DNA of 64,000 bases from Nemorincola sp044225795 (GCA_044225795.1 JBGAIF010000003.1:186001-250000), one strand, 5' to 3'; positions 18,276-27,970 are shown, counted from the first letter of the stretch. Notes: generated from the sequence alone by a model not told the origin. Program-made: numbers and translations.

Positions 18276-18658
18276 TGTTTTTTAACGACGCCCAAAAATA
18301 ACAATATCCATCCTATGATGAAGCAAAGCCCGCCTATCGGGGTAATGATCCCTACAGGTCCGATACTCATACCCTGTGTGCTGAGCAGCGTCATCGCATA
18401 TAGGGAGCCACTGAACAATACAATACCGGTGATGAAAAGTGTCACCGACGTTTTGATCTGCTTCGCCGGGAAAGAGCCGTAGATGATGCCACAGGCTATC
18501 AAGGCGAAGGCATGATAGAACTGGTACTTCACCCCGGTCTCAAAAACAGCAAGCTGGTCTGCTGCCATAACGGCCTTGAGCGCATGTGCCCCGAAGGCGC
18601 CCAGTATCACTGCCAGTGCTGCAAATAAGGCGCCCGCGGTTATTCCTTGTTTATACAT
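18272..18658 (-). CDS. DUF423 small membrane protein (YgdD-like)
   Basis: The 128-residue product has four hydrophobic helices. The family pattern is present: ALAVILGAFGAHALK near the N-terminus and a FETGVKYQFYHAFALIA stretch. The family is widespread in the inner membrane and its function is unknown. It overlaps kdsB by 4 bases and aroK by 19 bases, so it is translated within the same operon. Confidence 0.9.
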   Translation of the reverse strand: MYKQGITAGALFAALAVILGAFGAHALKAVMAADQLAVFETGVKYQFYHAFALIACGIIYGSFPAKQIKTSVTLFITGIVLFSGSLYAMTLLSTQGMSIGPVGIITPIGGLCFIIGWILLFLGVVKKQ

Positions 18659-19167
18659 GAAGAGATAATTTGCTCAAAGGTAGCCAGTGAAATGTCTTTT
18701 ATATGTAAAATATGGTCAGCCTCCAGGTAGAAACGTTCGCGCATTTTCAACAGGCCTGTCAGGTAGGCGTTCAGGTCGGGCTTGTTTCTGAGCAGTGGTC
18801 GTGAATCATTGCCATGTTGTATATGGCGCACGAGGGTATCTGTGCCACATTGCAGATATACCACGCATCCTGAGCGTTTCATCAGGTCCATATTATTTAG
18901 AAAGCAGGGGGTGCCTCCTCCGCAGGCTACTATTGTTGGTGCCGCTGCAGTGTCTATGATCTCTTCAAGGTATTTGTGCTCCAGTTCCCTGAATCCGCTT
19001 TCTTCATATCTGGCAAACAGTGTTGGTATATCCGCGTGTTCTTTTTCAGATATGTATTGGTCCAGGTCGGTAAAGTGCATTTGATAGGCTGTTGCCACTT
19101 TCTCTCCCCAGAAGGTTTTGCCGGCTCCCGGCATTCCCGTTAAAAATATCCTTGTTACAGACTCCAT
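18640..19167 (-). CDS. aroK: Shikimate kinase
   Basis: The 175-residue product has the Walker A GMPGAGKTFWG (Lys17), the shikimate-binding D-x-D pair in FTDLDQYI, FRELEHKYL and the GG loop VACGGGTPCF, then a lid with RPLL. It phosphorylates shikimate at O3. The remaining late shikimate genes aroB, aroA and aroC lie at 45-48 kb, so the pathway is split between two loci. It overlaps the downstream DUF423 gene by 19 bases. Confidence 0.95.
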   Translation of the reverse strand: MESVTRIFLTGMPGAGKTFWGEKVATAYQMHFTDLDQYISEKEHADIPTLFARYEESGFRELEHKYLEEIIDTAAAPTIVACGGGTPCFLNNMDLMKRSGCVVYLQCGTDTLVRHIQHGNDSRPLLRNKPDLNAYLTGLLKMRERFYLEADHILHIKDISLATFEQIISSCINKE

Positions 19168-19201
19168 AGAATTTATCTCTTTATTTTTTTAGTGGGTTCC
19201 C

Positions 19202-20455
19202 TTAGGTATTTGGGTTTAAAAACTTCCACATCATCAGCATGCCCATAGATACGGCCATCTCTTTATTCCGTTCACGGTCATAGAAGAAACGGAATTCCTT
19301 GGTTTTAATGGTTTCCTTATCAGCTATCGCCATCCACACAGTTCCTACGGGTGCCGGGTCATTGTCATGCTTCGGCCCGAGCACCCCCGTCACGGCAAAT
19401 GCGATGTCAGCCCCCAACACTTTCATGGCTCCCTTCGCCATCTCAGTTGCAGTTTGCTCGCTGACCACAGTGTGCTTTTTAATGGTCTCTTCACTTACAT
19501 TCAGCAAACCCGTCTTCACGCTCTCGTTATAGCATACGATGCTCCCTTTAAAGTAATCGCTGGCGCCGGGAATTTGAGTGAACAGGTGCGCTATATAACC
19601 GCCTGTGCAGCTCTCTGCAAGGCCTATCGTGAGGTTCTTTTCGCGTAGCACCTGCCCAATGGCCTGTTGCATAGGTATGTCCTGCAGTGCCACTACTATG
19701 TCGCCCAGCCTTGTCGCTATCGCTCTTTGTCCTTGTTCCAGCTCGGTTTCCAGTTGTTCTTTATTGGCTCCTCTGCCGGTCAGCCTCAGCTTCACTGTCC
19801 TTGCTCCCGGCAGGTAGGCGAGTTTTATATGGCCGGGTAGTGCTTCCTCAAGGTCTTTTATCTTCTCAGCTATAAAGCTTTCACCCTCACCTGCCGTAAA
19901 TATTGACCTGTGTATCAGTGCATCGCTTACAAATCGCGCTCCGATCATCGGCAGAGCCGTATGCTCCATGATGGACATCATCTCAAAAGGCACACCCGGA
20001 AGTGAAATCAACACTTTACCTTCTTTCTCAAACCACATGCCCGGGGCAGTCCCCATCTTGTTAAATAGTACTGTACAGGTGTCGGGCACCTCTGCTTGCT
20101 TCAGGTTGCGTTCTATAATAGGGCGGTTGCCACGTGTAAAGATATCCTTCACATGTTGCAGCACATCTTCATTTACTACCATCTTACCGCCGAAGTACTC
20201 ATTAAGCAGTGGCTTGGTGATGTCATCTGCCGTTGGTCCCAGCCCTCCCGTTACGATCACTAATGATGATGTTGACAATTCCTCATCCAGTGCTTTAACA
20301 ATAGCTGGCCGGTCATCGCCTACTGCCACGCGTCTCAGTACGTCAATACCCATTACATTTAGTTTCTGGGCTATCCATGCAGAGTTAGTGTCTATCGTCT
20401 GTCCTATCAGCAGTTCATCTCCTATCGTAATGATAGAGGCCGCAATATTGCTCAT
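19202..20455 (-). CDS. cinA: CinA family nicotinamide-nucleotide amidohydrolase / competence-damage protein
   Basis: The 417-residue product has the two standard CinA domains. The N-terminal molybdopterin-binding-like COG1058 domain (residues 1-170) has ITIGDELLIGQTIDTNSAWIA and VTGGLGPTADDIT. The C-terminal PncC deamidase domain (about 255-415) has GLAESCTGGYIAHLFT and VTGVLGP. It recycles NMN to NaMN, and the N-terminal domain has ADP-ribose pyrophosphatase activity in characterised members. It overlaps the thioesterase gene by 4 bases. Confidence 0.95.
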   Translation of the reverse strand: MSNIAASIITIGDELLIGQTIDTNSAWIAQKLNVMGIDVLRRVAVGDDRPAIVKALDEELSTSSLVIVTGGLGPTADDITKPLLNEYFGGKMVVNEDVLQHVKDIFTRGNRPIIERNLKQAEVPDTCTVLFNKMGTAPGMWFEKEGKVLISLPGVPFEMMSIMEHTALPMIGARFVSDALIHRSIFTAGEGESFIAEKIKDLEEALPGHIKLAYLPGARTVKLRLTGRGANKEQLETELEQGQRAIATRLGDIVVALQDIPMQQAIGQVLREKNLTIGLAESCTGGYIAHLFTQIPGASDYFKGSIVCYNESVKTGLLNVSEETIKKHTVVSEQTATEMAKGAMKVLGADIAFAVTGVLGPKHDNDPAPVGTVWMAIADKETIKTKEFRFFYDRERNKEMAVSMGMLMMWKFLNPNT

Positions 20456-20871
20456 GGTTCTTTTTTAAAGAATGGTGCAAGCCTGTTGTGTAGTTCAGGA
20501 TGCATGTTTACTTTTTTCTTCTCCTTCGGGTCATAAAATACAAGCGTCGTCACACCCTTATTCAGTAGTTGTCCTTCTTCATTATACAGCTCTGAGTGAA
20601 ATTGTATCTTAGGCCCGTCCGGCAATTCCTTCAGTAGTGTTTTTACAGTGATCAGGTCATCGTACAATGCCGGCCGGTAGTACTGCACATGCAGGTCCAC
20701 TACAGGCATCATGATACCCATCTCTTCCAGTTGGCGATAGGTGAATCCTAATTCCCGTATGGCCTCTGCACGGCCTACCTCATAGTAGAGGGCATAGTTC
20801 CCGTAATAGAGATATCCCATCTGGTCGGTCTCCCCGTATCGCACTCTGATTTGTGTAGTTGCAGTGAACAT
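20452..20871 (-). CDS. YbgC/4HBT-family acyl-CoA thioesterase
   Basis: The 139-residue hot-dog-fold protein has RVRYGETDQMGYLYYGNYA, where Asp16 is the catalytic residue in the YbgC/4-hydroxybenzoyl-CoA thioesterase pattern. It hydrolyses short or aromatic acyl-CoA esters in the cytosol. It is the first gene of a run that continues through cinA and aroK to kdsB. Confidence 0.92.
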   Translation of the reverse strand: MFTATTQIRVRYGETDQMGYLYYGNYALYYEVGRAEAIRELGFTYRQLEEMGIMMPVVDLHVQYYRPALYDDLITVKTLLKELPDGPKIQFHSELYNEEGQLLNKGVTTLVFYDPKEKKKVNMHPELHNRLAPFFKKEP

Positions 20872-20953
20872 TCTTTTTATTTCAGTCTGATTGATTTACT
20901 TCCCTGAATTTAGTTCATTTATTAGATCCCTTCTTTCATTTTAGAGGCAGGGT

Positions 20954-21739
20954 CTAAGGATGCTTAGCCGGAACCTTATCCGCATCTTTGATCGAATAGT
21001 AGCTGTTGGCCTGCGTCACACAGGTTACGGTAAGGTCGTTGATACACACATGCGGTGGCAGTGCCACGCAGAACCATGCGATATTGGCAATGTCTTCTGC
21101 CATCAGCGGCTGAAAACCTGTGTAGGTGTTTTTCGCACGCTCCTCATCTCCCTTGAATCGCACTAATGAGAATTCTGTTTCAGCCATACCCGGGTTTATG
21201 GCCGATACTTTTATGCCATACGGTAACAGATCTATCCTCATCGCCTGGTTCAGTGCTTCTACTGCATATTTACTGGCGCAATACACATTGCCGTTTTTGT
21301 ACACCAGTTTCGCAGCCGTAGAACTGATGTTGATGATATGCCCCGATGCCTGCGCCCTCATCATAGGCGCTATCTGCCGGGTTATATACAGCAGGCCTTT
21401 CACATTGGTATCTATCATCGCTTCCCAGTCATTAACATCGCCCTCGTCAATGGAGGCCAGTCCGGCGGCCAGTCCCGCATTATTCACCAGCACGTCTATT
21501 CTGCTTACCTGTTGCTTTAATTGTGCTACTGCCGCTTCCACTTGCTTTCTGTCACGGATGTCAAATTGCAGTGTCACAACTTTTACACCATATTTCTTTT
21601 CCAGTTCTTCTTTGAAAGCATCCAGGCGTTCTTTTCTGCGTCCGGTGATGCAGACATCGTAATGTTCTTTGGCAAATCTTTCTGCTATGGCTTTCCCGAA
21701 ACCTGATGTGGCTCCGGTAACAAGAATTGTTTTATTCAT
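20954..21739 (-). CDS. Short-chain dehydrogenase, YdfG-like (3-hydroxy acid dehydrogenase)
   Basis: The 261-residue product has the classical SDR nucleotide motif TGATSGFGKAIA (residues 8-19), NNAG, and the catalytic Ser140, Tyr153 and Lys157 (YCASK). The C-terminal LPPHVCINDLTVTCVTQ matches YdfG, which oxidises L-allo-threonine, serine and other 3-hydroxy acids with NADP. It is separated from the thioesterase by 82 bases and probably has its own promoter; a near-consensus TATCTTTA lies upstream on this strand. Confidence 0.92.
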   Translation of the reverse strand: MNKTILVTGATSGFGKAIAERFAKEHYDVCITGRRKERLDAFKEELEKKYGVKVVTLQFDIRDRKQVEAAVAQLKQQVSRIDVLVNNAGLAAGLASIDEGDVNDWEAMIDTNVKGLLYITRQIAPMMRAQASGHIINISSTAAKLVYKNGNVYCASKYAVEALNQAMRIDLLPYGIKVSAINPGMAETEFSLVRFKGDEERAKNTYTGFQPLMAEDIANIAWFCVALPPHVCINDLTVTCVTQANSYYSIKDADKVPAKHP

Positions 21740-21870
21740 CTGTGTGGATATGTGGCTGTAAAGATAAGCTGTAATGGTAAAGGCATGTATGCGGTTCTGT
21801 CCTGCATAATTGTTAATTATTGTTTATTTGTCCGGCTTTGGTTGGTAAGGAGTTTGGATGGTCTGTTTCC

Positions 21871-21878
21871 TATCTTTG
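21871..21878 (+). promoter_or_regulatory. -7 promoter box, leaderless-type, for miaE
   Basis: TATCTTTG ends 4 bases before the ATG at 21883, which argues for that start and against an ATG further upstream (21820) that lies above the promoter. Confidence 0.65.
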
Positions 21879-21882
21879 CGCC

Positions 21883-22485
21883 ATGAGTACAGCCGAAAAT
21901 TCTATACTAGGCCTCAAGCTGCCCACAGATCCCCGTTGGGTAGATCTCGCTTCGGTATCACTTGAGGAGATACTGGCCGATCATGCCTTTTGCGAGCAAA
22001 AGGCCGCTACACAGTGTATCTCGCTCATTCAGCGTTATGCCGACAAGATAGAAGTTGTGAATGCGCTCGCGCCTATCGTTACGGAGGAATGGGGGCATTT
22101 CCGCATGGTATGGGCTGAGATGAAGAAGCGCGGCTATGAGCTGGGCAGGCAGCGAAAGAACGATTATGTGAACCTGCTGATTCAGAACGAACCTAAAGGA
22201 ATACCCGCCGAAGATAAATTACTGTGTAAGCTCACGCTTTCCGCGCTTATTGAGGCGCGCAGTTGTGAGCGCTTTCGCCTGTTGTCAGAGAACCTGGCAG
22301 AAGAGCACCTTCGCCATTTCTACCACAAATTCATGGTGTCCGAAGCGGGGCACTACCGCTTGTTCATAGACCTTGCAGAGCAATACTATCCTGCTGAGAA
22401 GGTGCGCGCATACTGGCAGCAATGGCTGGTGATAGAGGAGCGCATACTACAGGTTCTTGCTCCCCGCGGCGACAGAATGCATTGA
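21883..22485 (+). CDS. miaE: tRNA-(ms2io6A37)-hydroxylase
   Basis: I chose the ATG at 21883 (200 residues) because the TAnnTTTG box lies 4 bases before it and the family start (LGLKLPTDPRW) follows directly. The ferritin-like four-helix diiron protein has helices carrying ILADHAFCEQKAA, VTEEWGHFRMVW, IEARSCERFRLL and SEAGHYRLFIDLAE, which supply the Glu/ExxH metal ligands. MiaE hydroxylates the isopentenyl group of A37 in tRNAs reading UNN codons. It is a single-gene unit. Confidence 0.93.
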   Translation: MSTAENSILGLKLPTDPRWVDLASVSLEEILADHAFCEQKAATQCISLIQRYADKIEVVNALAPIVTEEWGHFRMVWAEMKKRGYELGRQRKNDYVNLLIQNEPKGIPAEDKLLCKLTLSALIEARSCERFRLLSENLAEEHLRHFYHKFMVSEAGHYRLFIDLAEQYYPAEKVRAYWQQWLVIEERILQVLAPRGDRMH

Positions 22486-22503
22486 TGCGTTTGTAAAAGT
22501 GGT

Positions 22504-22511
22504 TATATTTG
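22504..22511 (+). promoter_or_regulatory. -7 promoter box for the PagL-like gene
   Basis: TATATTTG matches TAnnTTTG exactly and ends 12 bases before the ATG at 22524. Confidence 0.55.
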
Positions 22512-22523
22512 TCTGTCTTGGTT

Positions 22524-23651
22524 ATGTTACTCAGGCTATTCTCCACATTATCGCTTTGCGGCCTTGTATCTGCCGCTGTTGCGCAGTCATCACGGCCGCT
22601 CACAGGTTTCGGTATAGAGGCCAATGTCTTTGAGGGAAAGGTGCTGAAGCATACGGAGAAATTCCACCTCCCCATTCCTGAGTTGTCAACAGGTGTAGAT
22701 CTCAATCTGCAGTGGAAGACACACGGCCGCAAAGAATGGCAGCAACGCCGGCGTTTCCCGTTGGTTGGGCTGGGATTCACTTATACCAATTATGGTATCG
22801 ACTCTGTTTATGGCCGCTGCCTTAGTATCTATCCCAATATACAGATACAACTGCTTTGCTGGAAGAACCTTGAATGGACAATGCGGCTTGGTAATGGTAT
22901 AGCCTACGTCACCGGCAAATACTCCCGCTTCCCGTTCGATACGCTGAACAATGCTATTGGCAGTCACATAAATGATTACCCTTCTTTTAATACAGATATA
23001 CGGTATCATATCAACAGGCACTGGGATGTACAGGTAGGTGGCAATTTTACGCATATATCAGATGCTTCTTACCACCAGCCCAATCTCGGTATCAACCTAT
23101 ATGGTTTACATGCCGGTATCAAGTATTTCCCGGTTAGTTCGTCTCCCGAATGTATAAAGCGGGAGATAAAGCATTTGCCTGACCGCTGGCTGGTTCAGTT
23201 GCGCGTATCAGCAGCCCTGACCGGATCTAACGCGCCGCTTGGTCCCGTATATCCCATTTATCTTGCTACCGGATACGTCAGCAAGCGATGGATCAGTAAG
23301 AACAAAGCGTTTGTTGGGGTTGATTACTCATACCACACTAATATTTACACTTACCTGCGCAACAATGAAGGATTTGTTCCATTGGGTAAAGAATCACAGT
23401 ACGCATACAAAAGCGCGGTCTTCCTGGGTAATGAGTTCATGCTTGGCCGCCTTGGTGTGGTATTGCAGCTTGGCTTTTATATTCACCAGGCATTCCAGAC
23501 GCAGGGCAAGGTCTATCAGAAACTCGGAGGCAATTATTACTTAGTGCAGCGCGAAAAAGGCCCATTGAAGGAAATGTTTCTATGTGGCTATCTTAAAACA
23601 CATCTCGGAACTGCTGAGCTCGCTGAATTCGGTATAGGTTTCGGATTGTAA
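22524..23651 (+). CDS. Acyloxyacyl hydrolase / PagL-like outer-membrane protein
   Basis: The start is ATG 22524; a TTG 15 bases earlier overlaps the -7 box. The 375-residue product has a signal peptide ending VSAAVAQ and alternating amphipathic strands typical of a beta-barrel. FTHISDASYHQPNLGINLYG at about residues 170-190 resembles the H-x-S-N...P-N-x-G-x-N signature of PagL lipid A 3-O-deacylases. The His and Ser of the catalytic set are present; Asn after Ser is Asp here and I do not see the catalytic Glu at the usual spacing. The length is about twice that of PagL, so it may be a two-part or enlarged barrel. Lipid A trimming is possible, not shown. Confidence 0.75.
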   Translation: MLLRLFSTLSLCGLVSAAVAQSSRPLTGFGIEANVFEGKVLKHTEKFHLPIPELSTGVDLNLQWKTHGRKEWQQRRRFPLVGLGFTYTNYGIDSVYGRCLSIYPNIQIQLLCWKNLEWTMRLGNGIAYVTGKYSRFPFDTLNNAIGSHINDYPSFNTDIRYHINRHWDVQVGGNFTHISDASYHQPNLGINLYGLHAGIKYFPVSSSPECIKREIKHLPDRWLVQLRVSAALTGSNAPLGPVYPIYLATGYVSKRWISKNKAFVGVDYSYHTNIYTYLRNNEGFVPLGKESQYAYKSAVFLGNEFMLGRLGVVLQLGFYIHQAFQTQGKVYQKLGGNYYLVQREKGPLKEMFLCGYLKTHLGTAELAEFGIGFGL

Positions 23652-23717
23652 AATGGGGCCGATTGCGATCATGTGTTCGCGCACACCCATCCTTCTGAGT
23701 GCAGCCTCGGGAGAGGC

Positions 23718-24683
23718 CTACGGTGTTACCCTGTATATCTTACCACTATCACCTGCCATGAGCAGGTCGCCATTGGCGCAGAGTTTTATGCTTCGTAGCG
23801 CAGACGTACAAAAACGGTCATACTCTGCCCAGTGTTTTCCTCCGTCGTTGGAGTAGAGCAATTTTCCGTCGTCACATACAGCCCATCCCTTTTTATTGTC
23901 CTTGAAGACTATGTCCAGTATATTATAACGCACAAGCGCAGGGTCGTTGCCGTTGCGGTAGCATTCCCAGCTCTTTCCGCCGTCCCAGGAGTGAAATACG
24001 CTGCCGGCATATCCGCATAGCCATAGTTCGTTGGTATGAATATCCATCGCCATAAAGTTGTCTCCTTTCACATCCAGGAAATTCCACGTTTGTCCATGGT
24101 CGGTCGTTTTCAATACCGCGCCGTAGCCAAGTGCATATCCCATTGCGCTGTTCACCATATAGATATTGTTCATCCCGAAAGTGAAGGATTGCTGTTTGAG
24201 CACATTACCATTATTATCTATCATGGATATGCTACTCGCCTTTTGCAAAGTTGTGCTAACTGCGTATCCGGTATCTGGCACCGGGTACGATATCGCATTG
24301 TAATATCCCCAGTCAGGTAAGTGTTTGGCAGTCCAGTTGAGGCCTTCGTCCGTAGATCGCACTACGAGCCCGTCAGTGCCGCACAGGTACAGGTCTCCGT
24401 TAGGAGATACGGCAAATCCATACATGCCCTTACCTATTTGCGGATAAGAGGTTGATGTGAACGAGTACCCTCCGTCTGTTGACCGCAATACTTCCGCCTG
24501 GTTATATCTTTCTCCGCCGGCTATCAGCACGGTGCCACTGCTCAGGATGCGGATGTTATTCAGGCGGTAAGTCGTATTGCCCGGTATCTCTCTCACTTTC
24601 TTCAGGTGCAGCACATCCTTTTTGCACGATGCAAAAGCACAGGTCAGCAGCAGTAGAATAATACCCGGGCAGTTCTTCCTCAT
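23718..24683 (-). CDS. Ycf48/BNR-like beta-propeller lipoprotein
   Basis: The 321-residue product starts with a lipoprotein signal (LLLTCAFASC, lipidated Cys near residue 20). It then has repeated GxxW/DGGxxW blades such as STDEGLNWTA, TTDHGQTWNFL, SWDGGKSWEC and SNDGGKHWAEY, the sialidase-type Asp-box pattern of photosystem assembly factor-like propellers. No enzyme site is visible, so it probably serves as a binding or scaffold protein at the cell envelope. It overlaps the downstream end of the membrane protein gene by 4 bases (ATGA). Confidence 0.88.
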   Translation of the reverse strand: MRKNCPGIILLLLTCAFASCKKDVLHLKKVREIPGNTTYRLNNIRILSSGTVLIAGGERYNQAEVLRSTDGGYSFTSTSYPQIGKGMYGFAVSPNGDLYLCGTDGLVVRSTDEGLNWTAKHLPDWGYYNAISYPVPDTGYAVSTTLQKASSISMIDNNGNVLKQQSFTFGMNNIYMVNSAMGYALGYGAVLKTTDHGQTWNFLDVKGDNFMAMDIHTNELWLCGYAGSVFHSWDGGKSWECYRNGNDPALVRYNILDIVFKDNKKGWAVCDDGKLLYSNDGGKHWAEYDRFCTSALRSIKLCANGDLLMAGDSGKIYRVTP

Positions 24684-26131
24684 TTCAGTGAATATACGCG
24701 TAATGTTCCTTTCTCAAATACTTTGGCAGATAGGTGAGCCTTTATTTCGGGCTGCTCATCCTTCTTATTGTCCAAAAATAAGAATTTTGCTCCTTTACTG
24801 ATGTAGTAACTGAGCTGTTGTTCGTCCAGCATGTCGTGGTCAAAGGCCCATCCTTTCCGGTCAAGGTAGTAGAGCAAAATATAATGCGAATCGTCATTTC
24901 CGGCCACCACAAGGTCTCCGGGTGCTGTGAGTGCCCTTAATTCTTGTTTAAAAGCGTAATACACCGGGTTGAAGCCCGGGTCTTTCAGGTCCCAGCGCGA
25001 GTCAATTCGCAGAAATGCGGTAACAGGCAATACGCACAAACAGACAACAGTGAGTGCCCTTGTTGCTGGTTTCTTCGACGCCAATAACTGTCCTGCCCCA
25101 TAGGCTGTGATAAGAAACAGGGGTGGCAGGAACGGGTATAGGTAATAGTCGTGTACCGTATTGATCATATTCATCTCAAACAGGTAATAGACCACTATGG
25201 CAATACCCCAGATGGCATAGATCGGGAAGCGATCATTCCTGTAAGCTTTTCTTCTGATGAGGAAGAACATACCGGCAGCAAATAACAATACCGATCCGTA
25301 ATTAACGAGCAGCTCCGGCAGAACAGATGCTACAGTACCGCCCAGTATCATCAGTAATTCCGTTGAGCTCTCTGTCGCACCCGCCATACCCGCCAGCACG
25401 CCGTTTTTCCAGGTAGGTATCACCCATGCATACCAGCAGGTGGCAGGTGCTATACAAATGGCAAAAGTTCCGGTTACTAATGTAAACTTGTTCACAGATA
25501 TCTCCCCTCGTTTTAGCTGCCATACCAGGTAGGCAGCAATGAATGAGCCATAGATGATATAAGGCAGTTTCACAAGCGTAGCGAGCGATAGCAGTACAGC
25601 ACTCCATACTATAAGGCTCGTTCTCTTTTCGTCTATATACCGGCAGAACATTGTAAGGCTCCATATCGCGAAACAAAGAGCCATGTTGTCAGGCAAGGGG
25701 TTCATGGTATAATAGTAGAATACCGGTGAGAAGTTAAAGCACCAGGCACAGATGGCCGCCAATGTAGTACTACGCAATGTCAGTTTGCAGAAGTGATACA
25801 TGCCATATACCGAAAACAGGCCGGTGATGAATGTAAGTATCCTGCTGATGATGATATGCGGTCCGAATAGTTTATAGAATACCGCATATATCCATTGCAT
25901 CAGTGGAAATTCCATGCGGTGCAGCCGGGCGGTATCAGCATGGTCATTTACGTGCGGATTGAAAATATTCAGACTCTCACTGTAAAAATTATTGATCACC
26001 GTCTGCGTCTCCGTCTGCCGCCATACGTGAATGCCCACAAGGTCCAGCCCGAAGACATGCAGGTGCAGCAGCAGGCTGATAGCGGGAATAGAGAACAATA
26101 TGACTTTGTAATGCTTCCGGATGAAGTCCAT
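24680..26131 (-). CDS. GT39/ArnT-like membrane glycosyltransferase
   Basis: The 483-residue product has about eleven hydrophobic segments. The first periplasmic loop contains DLVGIHVWRQTETQTVI and HRMEFPLMQWIYAVFYKLFG, in the style of PMT/ArnT-family (GT39/GT83) proteins that use polyprenyl-phosphate sugars. A short soluble C-terminal domain ends with VFEKGTLRVYSLK. Donor and acceptor are unknown. It is co-transcribed with the propeller lipoprotein downstream, with a 4-base overlap. Confidence 0.8.
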   Translation of the reverse strand: MDFIRKHYKVILFSIPAISLLLHLHVFGLDLVGIHVWRQTETQTVINNFYSESLNIFNPHVNDHADTARLHRMEFPLMQWIYAVFYKLFGPHIIISRILTFITGLFSVYGMYHFCKLTLRSTTLAAICAWCFNFSPVFYYYTMNPLPDNMALCFAIWSLTMFCRYIDEKRTSLIVWSAVLLSLATLVKLPYIIYGSFIAAYLVWQLKRGEISVNKFTLVTGTFAICIAPATCWYAWVIPTWKNGVLAGMAGATESSTELLMILGGTVASVLPELLVNYGSVLLFAAGMFFLIRRKAYRNDRFPIYAIWGIAIVVYYLFEMNMINTVHDYYLYPFLPPLFLITAYGAGQLLASKKPATRALTVVCLCVLPVTAFLRIDSRWDLKDPGFNPVYYAFKQELRALTAPGDLVVAGNDDSHYILLYYLDRKGWAFDHDMLDEQQLSYYISKGAKFLFLDNKKDEQPEIKAHLSAKVFEKGTLRVYSLK

Positions 26132-26189
26132 AAACGGCTATCTGCCCGGAAATTTACGAAAGAACCGCTATAACTTTTTGGAGCAATAG

Positions 26190-27854
26190 CTATTCCTTTA
26201 TAAATCGCTCTGTGATCAAAGTTGCGTCATCCTGGTAGTGTAGCAGATACATTCCATCGGGAAGCTTGTCGATCAACAAATGCCATTTTGCTTTTTCTTC
26301 AGTTATGGGCACATTCAATCGCTGTCCGAGCATATTGAATACACAAATGGATACCGGTCCCCGATTGCCCGTTGTTTCTATGAACAGATCGTCTCGTGCA
26401 GGATTGGGGTACATATGTATGTTAGCAATAGACTTCTCTGCTATACCCGACGGAATCGCGGGCGGTGGATTCTTATAAACTGCCCATGCCGTATCAGCCG
26501 CGATCTTTATTTTTTCAAAGCTCGCAGTAGGGCATCCACCTACTGAATCCACCGCTATGAGAGCCATCAGTAACTTTACGGACTGTCCGGACGCTAAGGA
26601 AAAATCATTAGATGACAAGATGAACCGTTCATCACTCGGTAGATCATTCGCAGCGCATTCAGACCATTGAAACGTATCTGCCGGGTCTCCGGTAAATAGA
26701 TAATTACATTCTGGGCCGCTCCCGTAACCAAAACTATTGATCCCTCTGCCTTTGTAGTCATTGGTCACATGTTGCCCGTTGAGTAGCTTACTATGCATTA
26801 GATTATTACAGTTAGTATCTGTCGTTGCAGGTTCCGGGCCAGTGTATTCATTATAGTAATGGGTAAAACTTCCGGCCGGTACATAACTTTCATCATGGTC
26901 ACCCGGCAATGCCACCCACGATACGCCTGACATAGGTGAATATGGCCCGTAAGTATTTACAGGATGCCCGGCACTGCCGCCATCGTTTGAGTATTTGTAA
27001 GAAATTCCCATTCTATGTATAGAGTCAAAACCTATAAAATTATCCCAGGCATAACCGATATCCATATCCGCATGTATAGCCGCGCGTACATTATCATAGC
27101 TTGTTGATGATCTATTGACAATGGTGTATTCATAGTACACTACATTGTCTATGAGCGTACCTCTTTTGTAGGCGTATACAAGCAAATGTATCTCTGTACC
27201 GAATAGTTTGCCATTCCCGAAGTTATGTGTAGGGCCATTGTCGTTGAATACATACCATAGTGCCTGCTCTCCTTTTATGTCCGGGTACTCTCCGCTAAGA
27301 GGCTCATAGATGCCATCTTTGTTCAGGTCCACAAACGGTGCCATCTCTGTTACTATACTCAGAGATGCGCCATTGCTTCCGGTAGCAAACGTGTTCCCTT
27401 TACCCGGCCAGGACAGTATAGCAGCTGGTGTATTGCTGAATGTGTGCTTTCGGTTTGCTACAAAGAGTTGTATATCTGCACGGCTCACCTTCCAGATCTT
27501 GTTCCAGTTGCCCGATTCTGTATAGCTGAGTTGTTTGTCAGTTTCCAATGGCCCCGGCCAGAAATCCACGCCACTTTGCCGGTATGTTTGCGAGGATACA
27601 TGAAGTTGTCCGCTTTTGTCGTACCCTGACAGCCATAAGCTTGAGGCAAACCCTATAGTCTTGTGAGTTTGTTTTGGAAAGCTGCATCGCGATCCACCCA
27701 CAGTAGGGTCCCACCACATGTCTCCATGCACCAATATGGATGCACAAATATTATTGATGTTCGTAGAGTCTTTGGTGGTAAACGGTGTTTGAGAATAAGT
27801 TTTCAATACGGCGGTACATAGCAATAGCGTAATAAGGGCTGCTGATTTTTTCAT
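26190..27854 (-). CDS. Secreted protein with T9SS C-terminal sorting domain
   Basis: The 554-residue product has an N-terminal signal peptide (ALITLLLCTAVLKTYSQ). The large extracellular region is rich in Trp, Gly and Asp, including a calcium-like DLNKDGIYEP loop near residue 175. The C-terminal stretch of about 75 residues (HMYPNPARDDLFIET to VFNMLGQRL, TERFIKE) is a type A T9SS sorting domain. It would be exported across the outer membrane and possibly attached to the surface. The central region resembles other large Bacteroidota surface proteins, but I recognise no catalytic motif. Confidence 0.88.
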   Translation of the reverse strand: MKKSAALITLLLCTAVLKTYSQTPFTTKDSTNINNICASILVHGDMWWDPTVGGSRCSFPKQTHKTIGFASSLWLSGYDKSGQLHVSSQTYRQSGVDFWPGPLETDKQLSYTESGNWNKIWKVSRADIQLFVANRKHTFSNTPAAILSWPGKGNTFATGSNGASLSIVTEMAPFVDLNKDGIYEPLSGEYPDIKGEQALWYVFNDNGPTHNFGNGKLFGTEIHLLVYAYKRGTLIDNVVYYEYTIVNRSSTSYDNVRAAIHADMDIGYAWDNFIGFDSIHRMGISYKYSNDGGSAGHPVNTYGPYSPMSGVSWVALPGDHDESYVPAGSFTHYYNEYTGPEPATTDTNCNNLMHSKLLNGQHVTNDYKGRGINSFGYGSGPECNYLFTGDPADTFQWSECAANDLPSDERFILSSNDFSLASGQSVKLLMALIAVDSVGGCPTASFEKIKIAADTAWAVYKNPPPAIPSGIAEKSIANIHMYPNPARDDLFIETTGNRGPVSICVFNMLGQRLNVPITEEKAKWHLLIDKLPDGMYLLHYQDDATLITERFIKE

Positions 27855-27970
27855 AGAAGTGTTTTAAGGATGTGTCGATAATATTGACGAGTTCTTCTTT
27901 ATTAATCTTGGGTTATTTTAAAATATAAATATCCGTTATGGGTTCATTGAGCCCTACGGGGCGAATTGCT

